A stretch of 64,000 nucleotides of DNA from Prochilodus magdalenae (lineage: Eukaryota; Chordata; Actinopteri; Characiformes; Prochilodontidae): the NCBI GenBank assembly GCA_024036415.1, contig JAMWET010006570.1, positions 166,001-230,000 on the forward strand, given 5' to 3'. The translations under genes were made by a program, and so were the position numbers. The stretch's first letter is position 1. Every line of letters begins with the position of its first letter. The notes under the pieces are model-generated. The model was not told the origin of the DNA and did not search any database. It saw only the letters and a list, made by a program, of their open reading frames with translations. Below, one piece after another: positions 21,781-35,400 of the stretch.

Positions 21781-22484
21781 ATAGTTTTAGTAAGACCTAC
21801 CATATGACATGAGTGCCTACACAGGACATAGTAAGGACCGCATGACCACTTTTGGATTTGATCATTTTGTTTTTTAATGGCTACGTTTTAATGGCAAACG
21901 GCCAAACGAACTGAACTGTCAGATAACCTTTAATGTAAGCCAATGTACACTGTTAAAAGTGCAAACTAAAAATTTACTTCAGTTTACTGAAGCAACTGAA
22001 CTGAAATTTGACTCAACTCAGAAAATGACTTCGGCTGAGTTACCCATTTAAAGTCATTTTTAAGGTGAACAAATCAACAAACTGAAGATGGCAGGTTTTT
22101 GGTTGGACAAATGAAACGTTTTTTGCACTGTAGCATAGCCAATGTGGAGCATCTCTTTGGTTTATTTTAATGTACTAGAAATGTACTTTGATACCAGCTA
22201 ATACCTTTTAATTACAAAATATGTATATTACAAAAAAAAAATTAGAAGTACATTTACGTCAGCCGTACTGTAGCGTACTTAACAAAAGTATACCAGGTAC
22301 GTATATAGTATATTTTAATGTACTAGAAATGTACTTTAATATGTACTTAAGTATTATATAGTAGTATAAAGAGCCTAGGTGGTGTCTCAAAAATACAGTA
22401 AAGTACAGTTAGTTCTACTTAAGTATATATGTAATAGCCCTAATGATTATATTTATCATGCTTAGTATGTACTTATTATGTAAG
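21781..22484. other. AT-rich region with GTACTT/AAGTAC palindromic repeats
   Basis: No gene. Short palindromic motifs (AATGTACTAGAAATGTACTT, TACTTAAGTA) recur here and at 25640-26200 and look like remains of a small inverted-repeat element. Confidence 0.5.
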
Positions 22485-23632
22485 TACTATATACCCTAGT
22501 AGTATATAAGGGTATATACCCTAGTAGTATATAAGTAGTATAAAGTACTATATACCCTAGTAGTATATAAGTAGTATATAAAGTAGTATATAAGTAGTAT
22601 ATACCCCAGTAGCATATAAGCAGTATATAAATAGTATCTACAGTAGTAGTATATAAATAATATATACAGTAGTAGTATATAAGTAGTATATACCCTAGTA
22701 GTATATAAGTAGTATTTACAGTAGTAGTATATAAGTAGTATGTACGTAGTATATACAGTAGTAGTATATAAGCAGTATATAAATAGTATATACAGTAGTA
22801 GTATATACGTAGTATATACAGTAGTAGTATATAAGTAGTATATACAGTGGTAGTATATAAGTAGTATATACAGTAGCATGTATAGTAGTAGTATAAAAGT
22901 AGTATTTAAATAGTATATACAGTATTATTATATAAGTAGTATATAAATAGTATATACAGTATTAGCATATAAGTAGTATATACAGTAGTATGTATAGTAG
23001 TAGTATATAAATAGTATATACAGTATTAGTATATAAGTAGTATATACAGTAGTAGTATATAAATAGTATATACAGTATTATTATATAAGTAGTATATAAA
23101 TAGTATATACAGTATTAGTATATAAGTAGTATATACAGTAGTAGTATATAAATAGTATATACAGTAGTAGTATATAAGCAGTATATACAGTATTAGTATA
23201 TAAGTAGTATATAAGTAGTATATACAGTAGTAGTATATACAGTAGTAGTATATAAGTAGTATATACAGTATTAATATATAAGTAGTATTTACAGTAGTAG
23301 TATATAAGTAGTATATACAGTATTAGTATATAAGTAGTATTTACAGTAGTAGTATATAAGTAATATATAAGTAGTATATAAGTAGTATATACAGTAGTAG
23401 TATATAAGTAGTATTTACAGTAGTAGTATATAAGTAATATATAAGTAGTATATACAGTAGTAGTATATAAGTAGTATATACAGTAGTAGTATATAAGTAG
23501 TATATACAGTACTAGTATATAAATAGTATATACAGTAGTAGTATATAAATAGTATATACAGTAGTAGTATATACAGTGGTAGTATATAAGTAGTATATAC
23601 AGTAGCAGTATATAAGTAGTATATACAGTAGT
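22485..23632. repeat. AT-rich tandem array, GTAGTATATA(C/A) type
   Basis: About 1.15 kb of 12-27-base units combining TATACAGTAGTAGTATATAA and GTAGTATATA. Units are partly self-complementary. The translated Tyr/Ile/Leu-rich frames on the minus strand are artefacts. Confidence 0.93.
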
Positions 23633-23744
23633 CATAATCTAAGATAGTTATTATGTGAAAATTGTACATTTTCAGTACATTAATTACGAGTTTAAGGAAG
23701 TATACTACGTATCATGTAATTTTGACATTTACAAATGAAGGACT

Positions 23745-24208
23745 CAACAACACCTCGACTTTCTCCGAAGGCTGAGGAGAGTCAACCTGCCACAGCAGCT
23801 CCTCTGCAACTTCTACAGATCCACTGTGGAGAGCATCCTGACAAGTTGCATCACTGTGTGGTATGGCAGTGCCACCTCTGCTGAGCGCAAGGCGTAGCAG
23901 AGGGTGGTAAAGACTGCACAGCACATCACCGCAACTGCCCTCCCACCCATACAGGGTCTCTACGACAAGAGATGTCTGAGGAAGGCAGTCAACATATCCT
24001 CAGACCCCCCAAACCCCAACCATCACCTGTTCCAACCTCTGCCCTCCGGAAGGAGGTACCGGACATCCGAGCCAGAACCACCAGGTTCAGGAACAGCTTT
24101 TACCCTAGAGCTGTCAAACTGGTCACATCAGCAGCGCCTAGCACTGTACACTTTATATATCTATACTGTTTACAACCACATACTTCACTGTACACATGTC
24201 CTGTACAC

Positions 24209-24296
<88 letters not shown>

Positions 24297-24462
24297 TTAT
24301 TATTATTATTATATATATGTGTGTGTATTTATATTTATATACACATATAGTCTTGTAACTGCACTGGAGAAGGAGCCTGACTGTGTTTCGTTAAACTGTA
24401 CAACGCTGTATTGGTATAGTGGCAATAAAGTTTCATTGAATTGAATTGAATTATGAAGAAAA
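23745..24462 (+). mobile_element. LINE 3' end (Rex1/L2-like reverse transcriptase tail)
   Basis: Positions 23750-24120 encode, with one stop and one frame shift, a typical LINE ORF2 C-terminus: LDFLRRLRRVNLPQQLL, YRSTVESILTSCITVWYG, LPSGRRYR and RNSFYPRAVKL. A (TA)n tract sits at 24210-24290. The 3' end is GGCAATAAAGTTTCATTGAA followed by ATTGA repeats, which suits target-primed insertion. The element is 5' truncated. Confidence 0.85.
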
Positions 24463-24817
24463 GTAATATAACCATATGAATATGAAAATATATGTTGGTG
24501 AATATATCTGTTTGTCTTTTTACAACTATTAAACACTTTCAGTTCATGACTTATGAGTGCAAAGACGTTTAATAAGCCTACTTCAGTGTACTGTGTTCTT
24601 CCTGGGAATTCTCAATGGCAGCCCTATGGAATTAAGATTCTCATAGAGAACTGTAAACAAAGCAGCTATTTAACAAAGGTTTTCCAGGACTGAGTTTATT
24701 CATTTACAGCCCATCCATAAGCTCACACGCTCTTAAGATCCCCCCTCATTAGCTCAGCAGTGTGCTGTAATTTCAGCAGTACTGAATTAAATGTGTGTAA
24801 ATGGTTGATATTCGTTC

Positions 24818-25050
24818 TCACCTTGGAGGAGCAGCTTCTCTTCGTGGTATTCTCGTTCTCCTCAGCCACCACCTGCTACCATTCTATGTGGGGGAACTGT
24901 GTAGTCCGTATTGGGTCTCTGTAAAACTATGTAATCACACAGTGTTTGCATTGGTATCTTGGATGTCCTGGACACAATAACAGTTTATGGAAATTTTAGG
25001 GAGTCTTCAAGTTGACTCATGGAAATACAGCACGAGCAGCAGTAATGCTG
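24818..25050. repeat. Unclassified dispersed repeat, copy 2
   Basis: Matches 8641-8880 (see that entry), with several insertions and deletions between the copies. Confidence 0.7.
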
Positions 25051-25394
25051 GTACTCCAAGACGTATTCTACAGCGGTGTCTTTCATTCACAGTTCAACTC
25101 AGCATCCAGAAACCTGAGGGTCGCTTAGGGTTTCTACAGAAATGTGGACACACTTAAAGCATGACTGACACCGGAGACCCTAAGCAATGGCTATAGACGT
25201 ATAATACGCAGTAAGGGTCACAAAACAGAATGACTAATGCGTATACAGTGTGCGAATCCATCAACAATGAAATACATTTTAATGTATTAGAAATCTACTC
25301 TAATTTGTTTCATGTGTGATGTACGCCATCTGCATATATGTCACAGCATGTTACATTTCTATGCACCTTACACTCATACCTCTCCCCAGAGTCT

Positions 25395-25572
25395 TATTTA
25401 TTTTATTTATTGTCTTGCATGTTGCAGTTTCTGCAGTCGGTTTTGTTCTGTACTGTTCTTTGTTCTCGTTTTGTTCCATGTGGCACCTAGTTCTGGAAAA
25501 AACGTAATTTCGTTTCACTGTGTACTTGTACAGAGCTGTAATGACAATAAAAGCCACAGGACTTGACTTAAA
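25395..25572 (+). mobile_element. LINE 3' UTR fragment
   Basis: Ends in CGTAATTTCGTTTCACTGTG, then GTAATGACAATAAAAGCCAC and a short ACTTGACTTA tail, a 3' end common among fish non-LTR retrotransposons. No reverse transcriptase sequence remains. Confidence 0.6.
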
Positions 25573-25639
25573 ATCAGCAAGTATATTTAAAGCACGTATA
25601 TATTTCACTTGTATCTCATACCCAAAACAATAATGTGCC

Positions 25640-25748
25640 TAAAATGTACTAGCATATATGTATATATATATATATATATATATGCAAGTACATTTCAAGC
25701 TCATTATTGTTTTGACACTTAAGTACATATTAAAGTTCATTTATATTC

Positions 25749-25779
<31 letters not shown>

Positions 25780-26276
25780 AACTCTAATACTGTAATATTG
25801 ACAAGCACATTTTACCCCAGTAGTACCTCTTATACATCTACTAGCAATGTACTTTATTATGTACTTAAGCGTCTCTACTTTTTTGTCTAAACTGTGTTTT
25901 AGAACAGTTCAGTTAAGTACAGTTAGTTCCATTTAAGTATAACTGTATACCACTATTGGTTTTATTTACCATACCAATAAATATAGTATAACTATATATA
26001 ACTATATAGTTAGTAAGTGAAAACAGCACAAAGTACAGTAATCATGACTGTAATGAGGTATACTAAGTATACTCAGGTCAAGCATACCTCAGTGAACTTT
26101 ATCCTCCTGGGATAACTCGTTACTGTATTTCATAGGGGCTTATAATAATATCTGTTAATAAAACTACTTTTATTTAACTGTACTATATTGAGATACCACT
26201 TAGTTAAAGTAGAGATACCCAAGGTTCAATACTCCTTCAGTGTTAGTAAAGGTTCCTCCCGTTAGACCTCCACTGG
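25640..26276. repeat. AT-rich region with (TA)n and AAGTAC palindromes
   Basis: Two (TA)n runs (25664-25682 and 25751-25773) and palindromic CTTAAGTACATA motifs, related to 21781-22484. No gene. Confidence 0.6.
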
Positions 26277-27363
26277 AGTAACAGTACTAAAGTATGTACC
26301 TTCAGATGTACTTAAGTATGGAGAGTAACAGTACTAAAGTATGTACCTTCAGATGTACTTAAGTATGGAGAGTAACAGTACTAAAGTATCTACCTTCAGA
26401 TCTACTTAAGTATGGAGAGTACCAGTACTAAAGTATGTACCTTCAGATGTACTTATGTATGGAGAGCAACAGTACTAATGTATGTACCTTCAGATGTACT
26501 TAAGTATGGAGAGTAACAGTACTAAAGTATGTACCTTCAGATGTACTTAAGTATGGAGAGAAACAGTACTAAAGTATGTACCTTCAGATGTACTTAAGTA
26601 TGGAGAGTACCAGTACTAAAGCATGTACCTTCAGATGTGCTTAAGTATGGAGAGTAACAATACCAAAGTATGTCCCTTCAGATGTACTTAAGTATGGAGA
26701 GTAACAGTACTAAAGTATGTACCTTCAGATGTACTTAAGTATGGAGAGTACCAGTACTAAAGTATGTACCTTTAGATGTACTTAAGTATGGAGAGTAACA
26801 GTACTAAAGTATGTACCTTCAGATGTACTGAAGTATGGAGAGTAACAGTACTAAAGTATGTCCCTTCAGATGTACTTAAGTATGGAGAGTAACAGTACTA
26901 AAGTATGTACCTTCAGATGTACTTAAGTATGGAGAGTAACAGTACTAAAGTATGTACCTTCAGATGTACTGAAGTATGGAGAGTAAAGGTACTAAAGTAT
27001 GTACCTTCAGATGTACTTAAGTATGGAGAGTAACAGTACTAAAGTATGTACCTTCAGATGTACTTAAGTATGGAGAGTAACAGTACTAAAGTATGTACCT
27101 TCAGATGTACTGAAGTATGGAGAGTAAAGGTACTAAAGTATGTACCTTCAGATGTACTGAAGTATGGAGAGTAACAGTACTAAAGTATGTACCTTCAGAT
27201 GTACTTAAGTATGGAGAGTAACAGTACTAAAGTATGTACCTTCAGATGTACTGAAGTATGGAGAGTAAAGGTACTAAAGTATGTACCTTCAGATGTACTT
27301 AAGTATGGAGAGTAACAGTACTAAAGTATGTACCTTCAGATGTACTGAAGTATGGAGAGTAAC
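26277..27363. repeat. 47-bp tandem array
   Basis: About 23 near-identical copies of a 47-base unit containing AGTAACAGTACTAAAGTATG, TACCTTCAGATGTACTTAAG and TATGGAG. Variants (TACTGAAG for TACTTAAG, AAAGG for AACAG) are distributed in a way that suggests two- or three-unit higher-order blocks in the right half. Confidence 0.95.
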
Positions 27364-29030
27364 AGGAGCATGGTTTATTACGGCTCTAATGACCTATTAT
27401 CATTTCTGGAACAGGACTCTTCGTCAGCTCAGTGTAGGTGAAGAGACTCTAGTGTCTCTCAGTCCACCAGTCTTTAATAGAAGCTCATTCATTAGTCTGA
27501 GACTGACGACTATTCACATCATCATCAGCACAGAACACTGAAGGAGAACAGGTTCCATTAGCTAGAACCAAGCTCTGTCCAACAGGTCGGCACAAGCTCA
27601 AAAAGATGTGTCCAATACTATTAAACTATGAGATATAAACCACATGGGGATGTTTTATAAGCCACATGCCAGCGTTCTCACGCTATGATGATGTCATACT
27701 GTGGTGGTGAAGTACGTCCACCTAAAAAGCTGTTCTCCTCAGTGATATCATGCTCTAGCTAAAGCTGGAACGGCTGAGTGAGATGTTTAGCTCCCTGTAC
27801 GTCGCTCAGTGGACAAGGGAGTCCATAAGAGAGCCACATCTGGATGCACCTAGGTTACTGTCCTGTGTGCCGCTACATTTACATTTATGGTCTTTATGCT
27901 TTGAGGTCTTATCCAGAGCCACCTACAGTCTGATCAGTACAAACACAGGTAGGTGAAGGTAGTGAAGGTAGAGTCTTGCCGAAGGACTCTTATTGGTATG
28001 GTGTGGGGTCCTTGCATGTACGATGGTCCAGAAGTGCCAAACATATTAACATTCAAGAAAACAAAATTACAAAAGTAAAAAGAAATTACGAGACGTGAAA
28101 CATTTTTACCAGTAACAAAACACTTTTACAAACCGTGCATTCTGATAGAAGGGCAGGTCTAACACACAGGAAGTGCTTGTTGTCAATTAAACTGTTGCAT
28201 TGTTAGAGTGAGTGGAGTTTGGGATGGTGACAAAGCCAAAACCCGTTTCGTCCATTTGTGGCACGCGTTTTTATCCAGCTGGCTGGCTGTGGAAGATCTT
28301 GAGAGTTTTTAAACGAGCAGATGGAAGAAAGTGGCAAACATGCGATGTCTAAACCACATGGGCTGTATAAAGTTGAGCCAACATGATCAAACAGATTTTC
28401 AATGTGGATCCTTTAAGTGAACATGGTGATCCAGGTGGTCCCACAGATACTCAATTGGGGTTCAGGTCTAGTGAATTCCGGGGCCAGGGTACAACCTGAA
28501 AGTCTTGGTCATGCTCTTCCAACCAGTGTCATTCAAAGCTTTTTTTTTTTTTTTCTTTTCAGGAAATTAACTAAAATGCCAAAAAATAGCTGAAAATGTC
28601 ATTTCTGACTCTTAAATTATTTACTGAACTAACTTAAACAGGGAAAAAAATGCAGGAAATGAGGGAATAATAAGTAAACTGGACTCAGAAAGGAAAATGA
28701 GTCTTAAAAAACATAGTCTTGTCTAAAATTCTCACCCAAGAAAACACTGAGCGAAGCACCCGTGGACTACAGTGGTCCACCACCCTCTTGTTACCCCGGA
28801 TCTTCGCATGGCATTGGACATGTCCACCATATTGGGACCCATATGTCCTAACAGTCCTTTTACAACAGTAGCCTGAATGCTGACAACAGAACAGTTTTCC
28901 AAATACCTAATTTACTGTTAGATTAGACTAACTTTGGTCACAAAATAGACAACGAGGGCAGAAAGCTACATCTAACGTTGTCTATACAGAGCAGAATCCT
29001 GCCTGGCTTACTGCTTATACATCATGTCAT
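27364..29030. other. Intergenic with an inverted SINE fragment
   Basis: No gene recognised. Positions 27884-28015 match, on the minus strand, the LINE-type tail and body of the SINE at 43884 (CATTTACATTTATGG, then GGACTCTTATTGG). A T-run lies at 28541-28554. Confidence 0.5.
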
Positions 29031-29268
29031 TGGCTGAATCCCAAATAGCTCCCTGCTCCCTATTGAGTGCACTACGTATCTTAGAAAATACAGGCCTCTA
29101 CATCCAAAGAGTGTACTAAATGTTAGCTAAAGAGTCGGACAGCACATGACTCAACAAAACTATCCTTCTGTTGGACTTATACTCTACAGTTTGAGGGCGG
29201 AAGCCATTATTCCATGAGCTCCCTAGCACACTACATAGGGATCAGGGAGCCATTTGGGATTCAGCCAT
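29031..29268. mobile_element. MITE with about 45-bp inverted repeats next to OSCP1
   Basis: Ends TGGCTGAATCCCAAATAGCT (29031) and the complement of TGGCTGAATCCCAAATGGCT (29268) continue through CCCTGCTCCCTATTGAGTG. Total length is about 240 bp with no coding capacity. It ends about 230 bp upstream of the OSCP1 start codon. Confidence 0.85.
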
Positions 29269-29495
29269 TGTTTTGAGGGGAAGCGGCGCCCTCTGTCGGT
29301 AGCTCTGTCTCTTATCAGGCCGTCTGCTTATCAGTGCTGCACTGCCGGCGCAGAGAGTCGTTTGTGTCAGCTAGGCTGATCTCGCAGTAGCAGTTGACTC
29401 TCTGCTGGTAACACGAATTAAACCCCAGAGAAAAGAGACTAAGGGAGTGTTTGGCCTGCTAAGTGATATTTAGTCTGAGTGTGCAGGTCGGCGCC
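29269..29495 (+). promoter_or_regulatory. OSCP1: Putative OSCP1 promoter and 5' UTR
   Basis: A more GC- and CpG-rich stretch (AAGCGGCGCCCTCTGTCGG, GCACTGCCGGCGCAGAGAG) immediately upstream of the start codon, in otherwise AT-rich DNA. The transcription start is not determinable. A CTCF-like motif in minus orientation covers 29283-29299. Confidence 0.45.
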
Positions 29496-32400
29496 ATGTC
29501 TCTACGGACGTTGCCGCTACTCGTTATTAATCTGGGCGGCGAAATGCTTTATATCTTGGACCAACGTCTACGAGCCCAGAATGAAACTGACGATAAAACA
29601 CAGAAAGGTAACCTAGTCAGAGGTAGCTGGTCCCTCTGTAGCTCCATATTCACTCTAGCCTCCTAGCGAAGCTAATCCCCCTTCGGTAGAATAGGCTGGC
29701 GTTAGCTTGTTAGCCGACTTTTCCAGTCCACCTTAACAAAGGGCTGTTACAGCGTGTTGCTGGCTCACGCGCCCTATTCGAAATGCTGCGTCTGCCGTGC
29801 CTTTTAAGGTGGAACAGAGAGTTCAGCCAACAAGCTAACTTAAGTTAGTTAGAAGAGGAAATATCTGTCAACTGTTGCTTTGTCCTTTACATATTGGCCC
29901 CAGAACCTTTATTTTTCCACAGATTATTAACTAAATAATAAACATTTGGTCTGGAAAGCTTTTAAATCCCGGTTTAAAGTCCTGAGTCGGGCTTGTTCAT
30001 ATGCGCACATTGTGCGCAGTCTCTCTGAAAATACAGGAGCCTGAAACTAATTGATCAGTGTGAAACAACACCACTCAGACAAACACCTACACTCACTGTC
30101 CGTCTTATCAGCTCCACTGAGCATATAGGACACTCTGTAGTCTTACAGGTACAGACTGTAGTCCATCTGTTTCTCTGTGTACTGTATTACCCTGTTCTTC
30201 AATGGTCGGGACCCCCACAGGACCACCACAGAGCAGGTATGATGTGGGTGGTGGATCATTCTCAGCACTGCAGTGACACTGACGTGGTGGTGGTGTGTTA
30301 GTATGTGTGGTGCTGGTGTGAGTGGATCAGACCCAGGAGTGCAGCTGGACGCCTCAGTGTCACTGCTGGACTGAAAGTTGTCCACCAACCAAAACTACCC
30401 GGCCAGCAGCCACGATTACAGACATCCAGTGAGCAGTGGTGTCCTCCATGAGTCATCCCGCTAGTGCCAGCACTGCTGGCCGACAGCTACACCACACAGG
30501 ACTACATGCACACAGACTGTTACCACGACTGTCCTTAACACCACGTCACCGCCACCAAAGACTGCAGTGGTGTCGTACCAGACTGTCATGGAGTGACTCA
30601 GAATGGCAGCGGGTCATCTTCAGTGACGAGTCCCGCTTTAGTCTGGGTGGAGACGACCAACGAACCCGTGTGTGTGGAGGAGCCATGGTCAGCACAAAGA
30701 TGAACGGTTTGTTGTCACACGTCCAGAAGACCTGGTGTCCCTCCACCTCCACCCCTACCACACCATCTGCAGGAACTATGTGAGGATATCCAAGCTGCAT
30801 GGGATGGATTATCACAGGACACCATTAGGAACCTCTACAGCTCCATACCGAGACGTCCAGCATGTTGGGTTAGCCCGACTCCATACTGAGAGACAGACTT
30901 CTGTATGTGTAGCTCAATAAATATTGATCATATCAGTCTAAATGTATCATCAGTTATTGATCCTGGTCACCTTTATCCTCCTTCCCAACACCACCGCACT
31001 CCCACACCTCCTTCTGGGTGCAGCTGTTGCTTTAGTGTATGTAGCGTTGCATCCCAGGCAGTCCCTGTTAGGATCTCCTGCTCACTCTCCAAGAACTGGA
31101 CTGTAGTCTCATACTCACTGAATTAAACTCACTCTGCTTTCACTCTGTTTGCAGGATTTTGGTCAGACGAGGACAGGAAAAGAGGTATACTGGTTTACCC
31201 CCCTGTGCCGTAGTTTAGTCCCCTTTAGATCCGTCCTCCAGAGAACAGGGTAAAGGGTAATGATGCGTTTACCGTCATATCGTTCAGTTAATCCACAAAC
31301 AGTATGTTGTACACAGTGTCCGTGCAGCATTCGATCTGATTTGAACTGATGACATGTTGCATCATATTTAATACGGGACTGTTCAAAGCCAGAGCTCAAA
31401 ACTCCATTTATTTAATTTCCAGTCAAAACAAGAGGAGGAGGCTCACTGACAGTCCTTCAAAGAGCCTCACCTCCAAAGTTCAGTCTTAAAAGCTGGTTCA
31501 GGATCGTCTGCTTCTTCTCACCATCCAAATAACCCCAAACACATTCAGTGGTGTTGAGGGTCTGGACTCTGGGGTGGTCAGTCCATTGTTCTGAGAACAC
31601 CAGCAGCCTCCTGGTTTGTTGTGTCTGGATTCTCCTTTTCTCAGTGAGGATCTTCTTGAACAGCTACACCTCCTTTAAGACCTCCATAGCGTTGAGGTTC
31701 TCACAGTGGACGAAGGATGGACAGGAACACCTGTGGATGTTCTCAGGTCTGAAGCTGGAGTGGAGCTTGATGTTCTCCTCTCTCTCAGAGATGGAGGCTG
31801 TAACTGCTGTTCACCTGATGGAGACTTTGTTGGTGGGTCTACCAGTTTTGGTGGGTCTACTCACTTTCAGTCTCTCAAAAAGACGCACCTCCAACGTTCA
31901 GTCTTAGAAGCTGGTTCACCGTCTTCCACGTCCAGTGGTGTTGAGGTTCTGGACCCTGGGGTGGTCAGTCCGTTATTCTGAGAACACCAGCAGCTTCTTT
32001 GTTGGATGTGTCTGGATTCTCCTTTTCTCAGTGAGGAGCTTCTAGAACAGCTACACCTCCTCTCAGACCTCCGTAGCATTGAGGTGTCTTCTCAAAGTGG
32101 AGGAAGGATGGAGAGGAAGACCTGTGGATGTTCTCAGATCTGAAGCAGGAGTGGAGCTTGATGTTCTCCTCTCTCTCAAAGATGAAAGCTTTCAGTGCTG
32201 TTTATCTGAGTTGGTGGTCTACCAGGTCTTCCAGGTGGTTTTTAGGAGCTCCTTTGTCTCTGCAGATTGTTTTCTTGGATTATCTAATCTCAGAGTCAAT
32301 CTAAGAGTCAATAGGTGATTTGACTGGAGAGTAAATAAATGAGGGGTGGTCTCTGACCTTTTCACAGCCCTGGATGGAATGAGGTTTGACCATGTTGATC

Positions 32401-35400
32401 TCTCTCACTGTCTGCAGTGCTGAATGATATAGTGCGCACCATGTTCAGTAGACCGTTCATGGAGGAGCTGATGAAGCCGCAGGATCTCTACTCGCACAGA
32501 GCCTTGCGCTGCGTACTGACACGCCTAGCTCACACCTCCATCATGAGGCTCAACCCTGCTAGCATGGACAGGGTGAGGAACCTTTTTGATCATTAGTATT
32601 ATTAGATTGTGGATCTCCAGTATATCCTGTCTTATAGTTGGGTTATTAAAGCTTTGAGATGGATTATAAATCCTTTGTGTAATACCTACACCAGCACGTA
32701 TAACAGCTGCAACTCAACTTGGCTTGTACTCGACAAGTTTCTGGATGTAGCCACATCAATGTTCAGACACTCTTACATCAAAGACCTGAGCAAGTGGGCC
32801 AGATTTGGTGGATGCCTTCCTTGGCAAAGTTCCGAGAAGAATTCCCTGTAGGCTGGGATTGTAGCCACTGCTGGTAGACCCGTATGACCGTACGCTTCCA
32901 TACACCTGCAGATTCAGCTACTGCCTTCACACTATGGTCTTTGGCCACGCCCACATGCTCAGTCACTCCGTTTAGCCAATCATTAACATCTGCTCTGGAG
33001 CCATTTTCCACACATGGGACGAGACATTCCCTGCACTGTACCACCTCTTCCCAATCTATGGATCCCGTCACTCACACCCCACAGGTATTTATATCCAACG
33101 GAACACTAAGCATGGTTGTAAGTTGCTCTGGATAAGAGCGTCTGCTAAATGCCTTAAATGTAAATGTATAGACGCATCATACTTGTCACTACAGCGCCAT
33201 CTGCAGGAGCCTGGGGTTACTACCACCTTAAACACACCTTACCACCCTTTGTCTGCTGAGGTAATTATTAAACAGCTTTGGAAACATACAAAAATATATT
33301 GATCCAATCTCACCAGAAGAATTCCAACCAAAATAAGCAATCATTTTAAACATAGTTGGAGAATTAACGGTCATGTCAAGTGATACAGTGACATGGTAAG
33401 TGGCATATTTTTTTTCATTTTGTACGTGGATAGTCAGTTAGCTGATCTTTAACATAGTTTTTTTTTTAGAAATGTATATATAACATGTGACATAACTTTG
33501 ACATAGGCCTCACTGTATGTTTAATTTGTTCTCCTGATATGTGAAATTCAACAAAAAACTTTTGACTCTCAGGTGTCATCAAAACAGACAACCTTTAGAA
33601 TGCGCCATGTTGTATTAATACTCCTATAACCTCACGAGTCCAGTCCAACTCATTTAAACTCATTTAAACATGATATTTCATATTTCCCTGCCAAAATAAC
33701 ACCTCACAACTTATACAGGTGTGCGCCTTCACAAGCCCCTCGTATGTCAGTGTGTTTCCCAATACAGTAGAGCCAGTTACTAAAATTAGAAATCATACAC
33801 AATTTAAATTTACGGATTTCCGTGTTTACATTTACTTCCTGTACTGGATGTGTTTGAACACCAACAGCACCATACCAATCCATCTTTATCTTCTTAAATA
33901 ATGTAAAATATTGTTTAATATTATGTAGTATATTTTATATTATATAGATACTTTATATATGGTATATCATATAGTGTTTTGGAGATACACATCTTTGGGT
34001 TCTTGTTTAAGTGTTTGTGATGTTTGCAGCTGTATGACCTGATGACGATGGCGGTTAAGCACCAGATCTTGCTGTGTCCACGGCCTCGGGATCTCCTGCT
34101 CATCACCTTTAATCACATCGACGCGGTCAGGGAGATGGTCCGAGACAGCCCCTGCCTCTTTAACCAGATAAATGACGCACACCGCCAAATCATAGAGGTA
34201 CCCGTTCACAAAGCACCCAGCCTCAAAGGTCTAATCACTGAGAAATCGAATTTACTCTATTTACAGTTCTGTCCCTTCACTCCCCAGTGTAATAGGTTTA
34301 AATCTGTAAAAGTGCTGAGTAGCATGATAATAAAATAGACGTGCTGAATAGATTAGCACTTAGACCCTCATTTAGTTTGTATATTAATATTAATACCAAA
34401 ATAATAAAACAACCCTGATGTGGGGCTAATAAAGGACTGTCTTGTTTTGATTGTTTTCTTAGAAACTAAAAACGTTTGTCTTCTGTTTTTATCCAGATAA
34501 GAGATCAATAGATATTCAAATAGTTATTGACAGTTATTACAGTTTAATAATTAAATAGTTATTGACAGTTATTACATTTTTATAATAGTTATTTATAGTT
34601 ATTACAGTTTAATAATTAAATAGTTATTGATAGTTATTACAGTTTTATAATTAAATAGTTATTGACAGTTATTACATTTTTATAATAGTTATTTATAGTT
34701 ATTACAGTTTAATAATTAAATAGTTATTGATAGTTATTACAGTTTTATAATTAAATAGTTATTAATAGTTATTACAGTTTAATAATTAGATAGTTATTGA
34801 CAGTTATTACAGTTTAATAATTAAATAGTTATTGATAGTTATTACAGTTTTATAATTAAATAGTTATTGACAGTTATTGCAGTTTAATAATAGTTATTGA
34901 TAGTTATTACAGTTTTATAATTAAATAGTTGTTGATAGTTATTACAGTTTTATAATAGTTATTGATAGTTATTACAGTTTAATAATTAAATAGTTGTTGA
35001 TAGTTATTACAGTTTAATAATTAAATAGTTATTGATAGTTATTACAGTTTTATAATAGTTATTGATAGTTATTACAGTTTAATAATTAAATAGTTATTAT
35101 TAGTTATTACAGTTTAATAATTAAATAGTTATTGATAGTTATTACAGTTTAATAATTAAATAGTTATTGATAGTTATTACAGTTTTATAATTAAATAGTT
35201 ATTAATAGTTATTACAGTTTAATAATTAGATAGTTATTGACAGTTATTACAGTTTAATAATTAAATAGTTATTGATAGTTATTACAGTTTTATAATTAAA
35301 TAGTTATTGACAGTTATTGCAGTTTAATAATAGTTATTGATAGTTATTACAGTTTTATAATTAGTTATTATTAGTTATTACAGTTTAATAATTAAATAGT

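Noticed and set aside
26277..27363. Regular 47-bp repeats as a CRISPR-like array
   Set aside because: Units are contiguous with no unique spacers, and the sequence is from a vertebrate.
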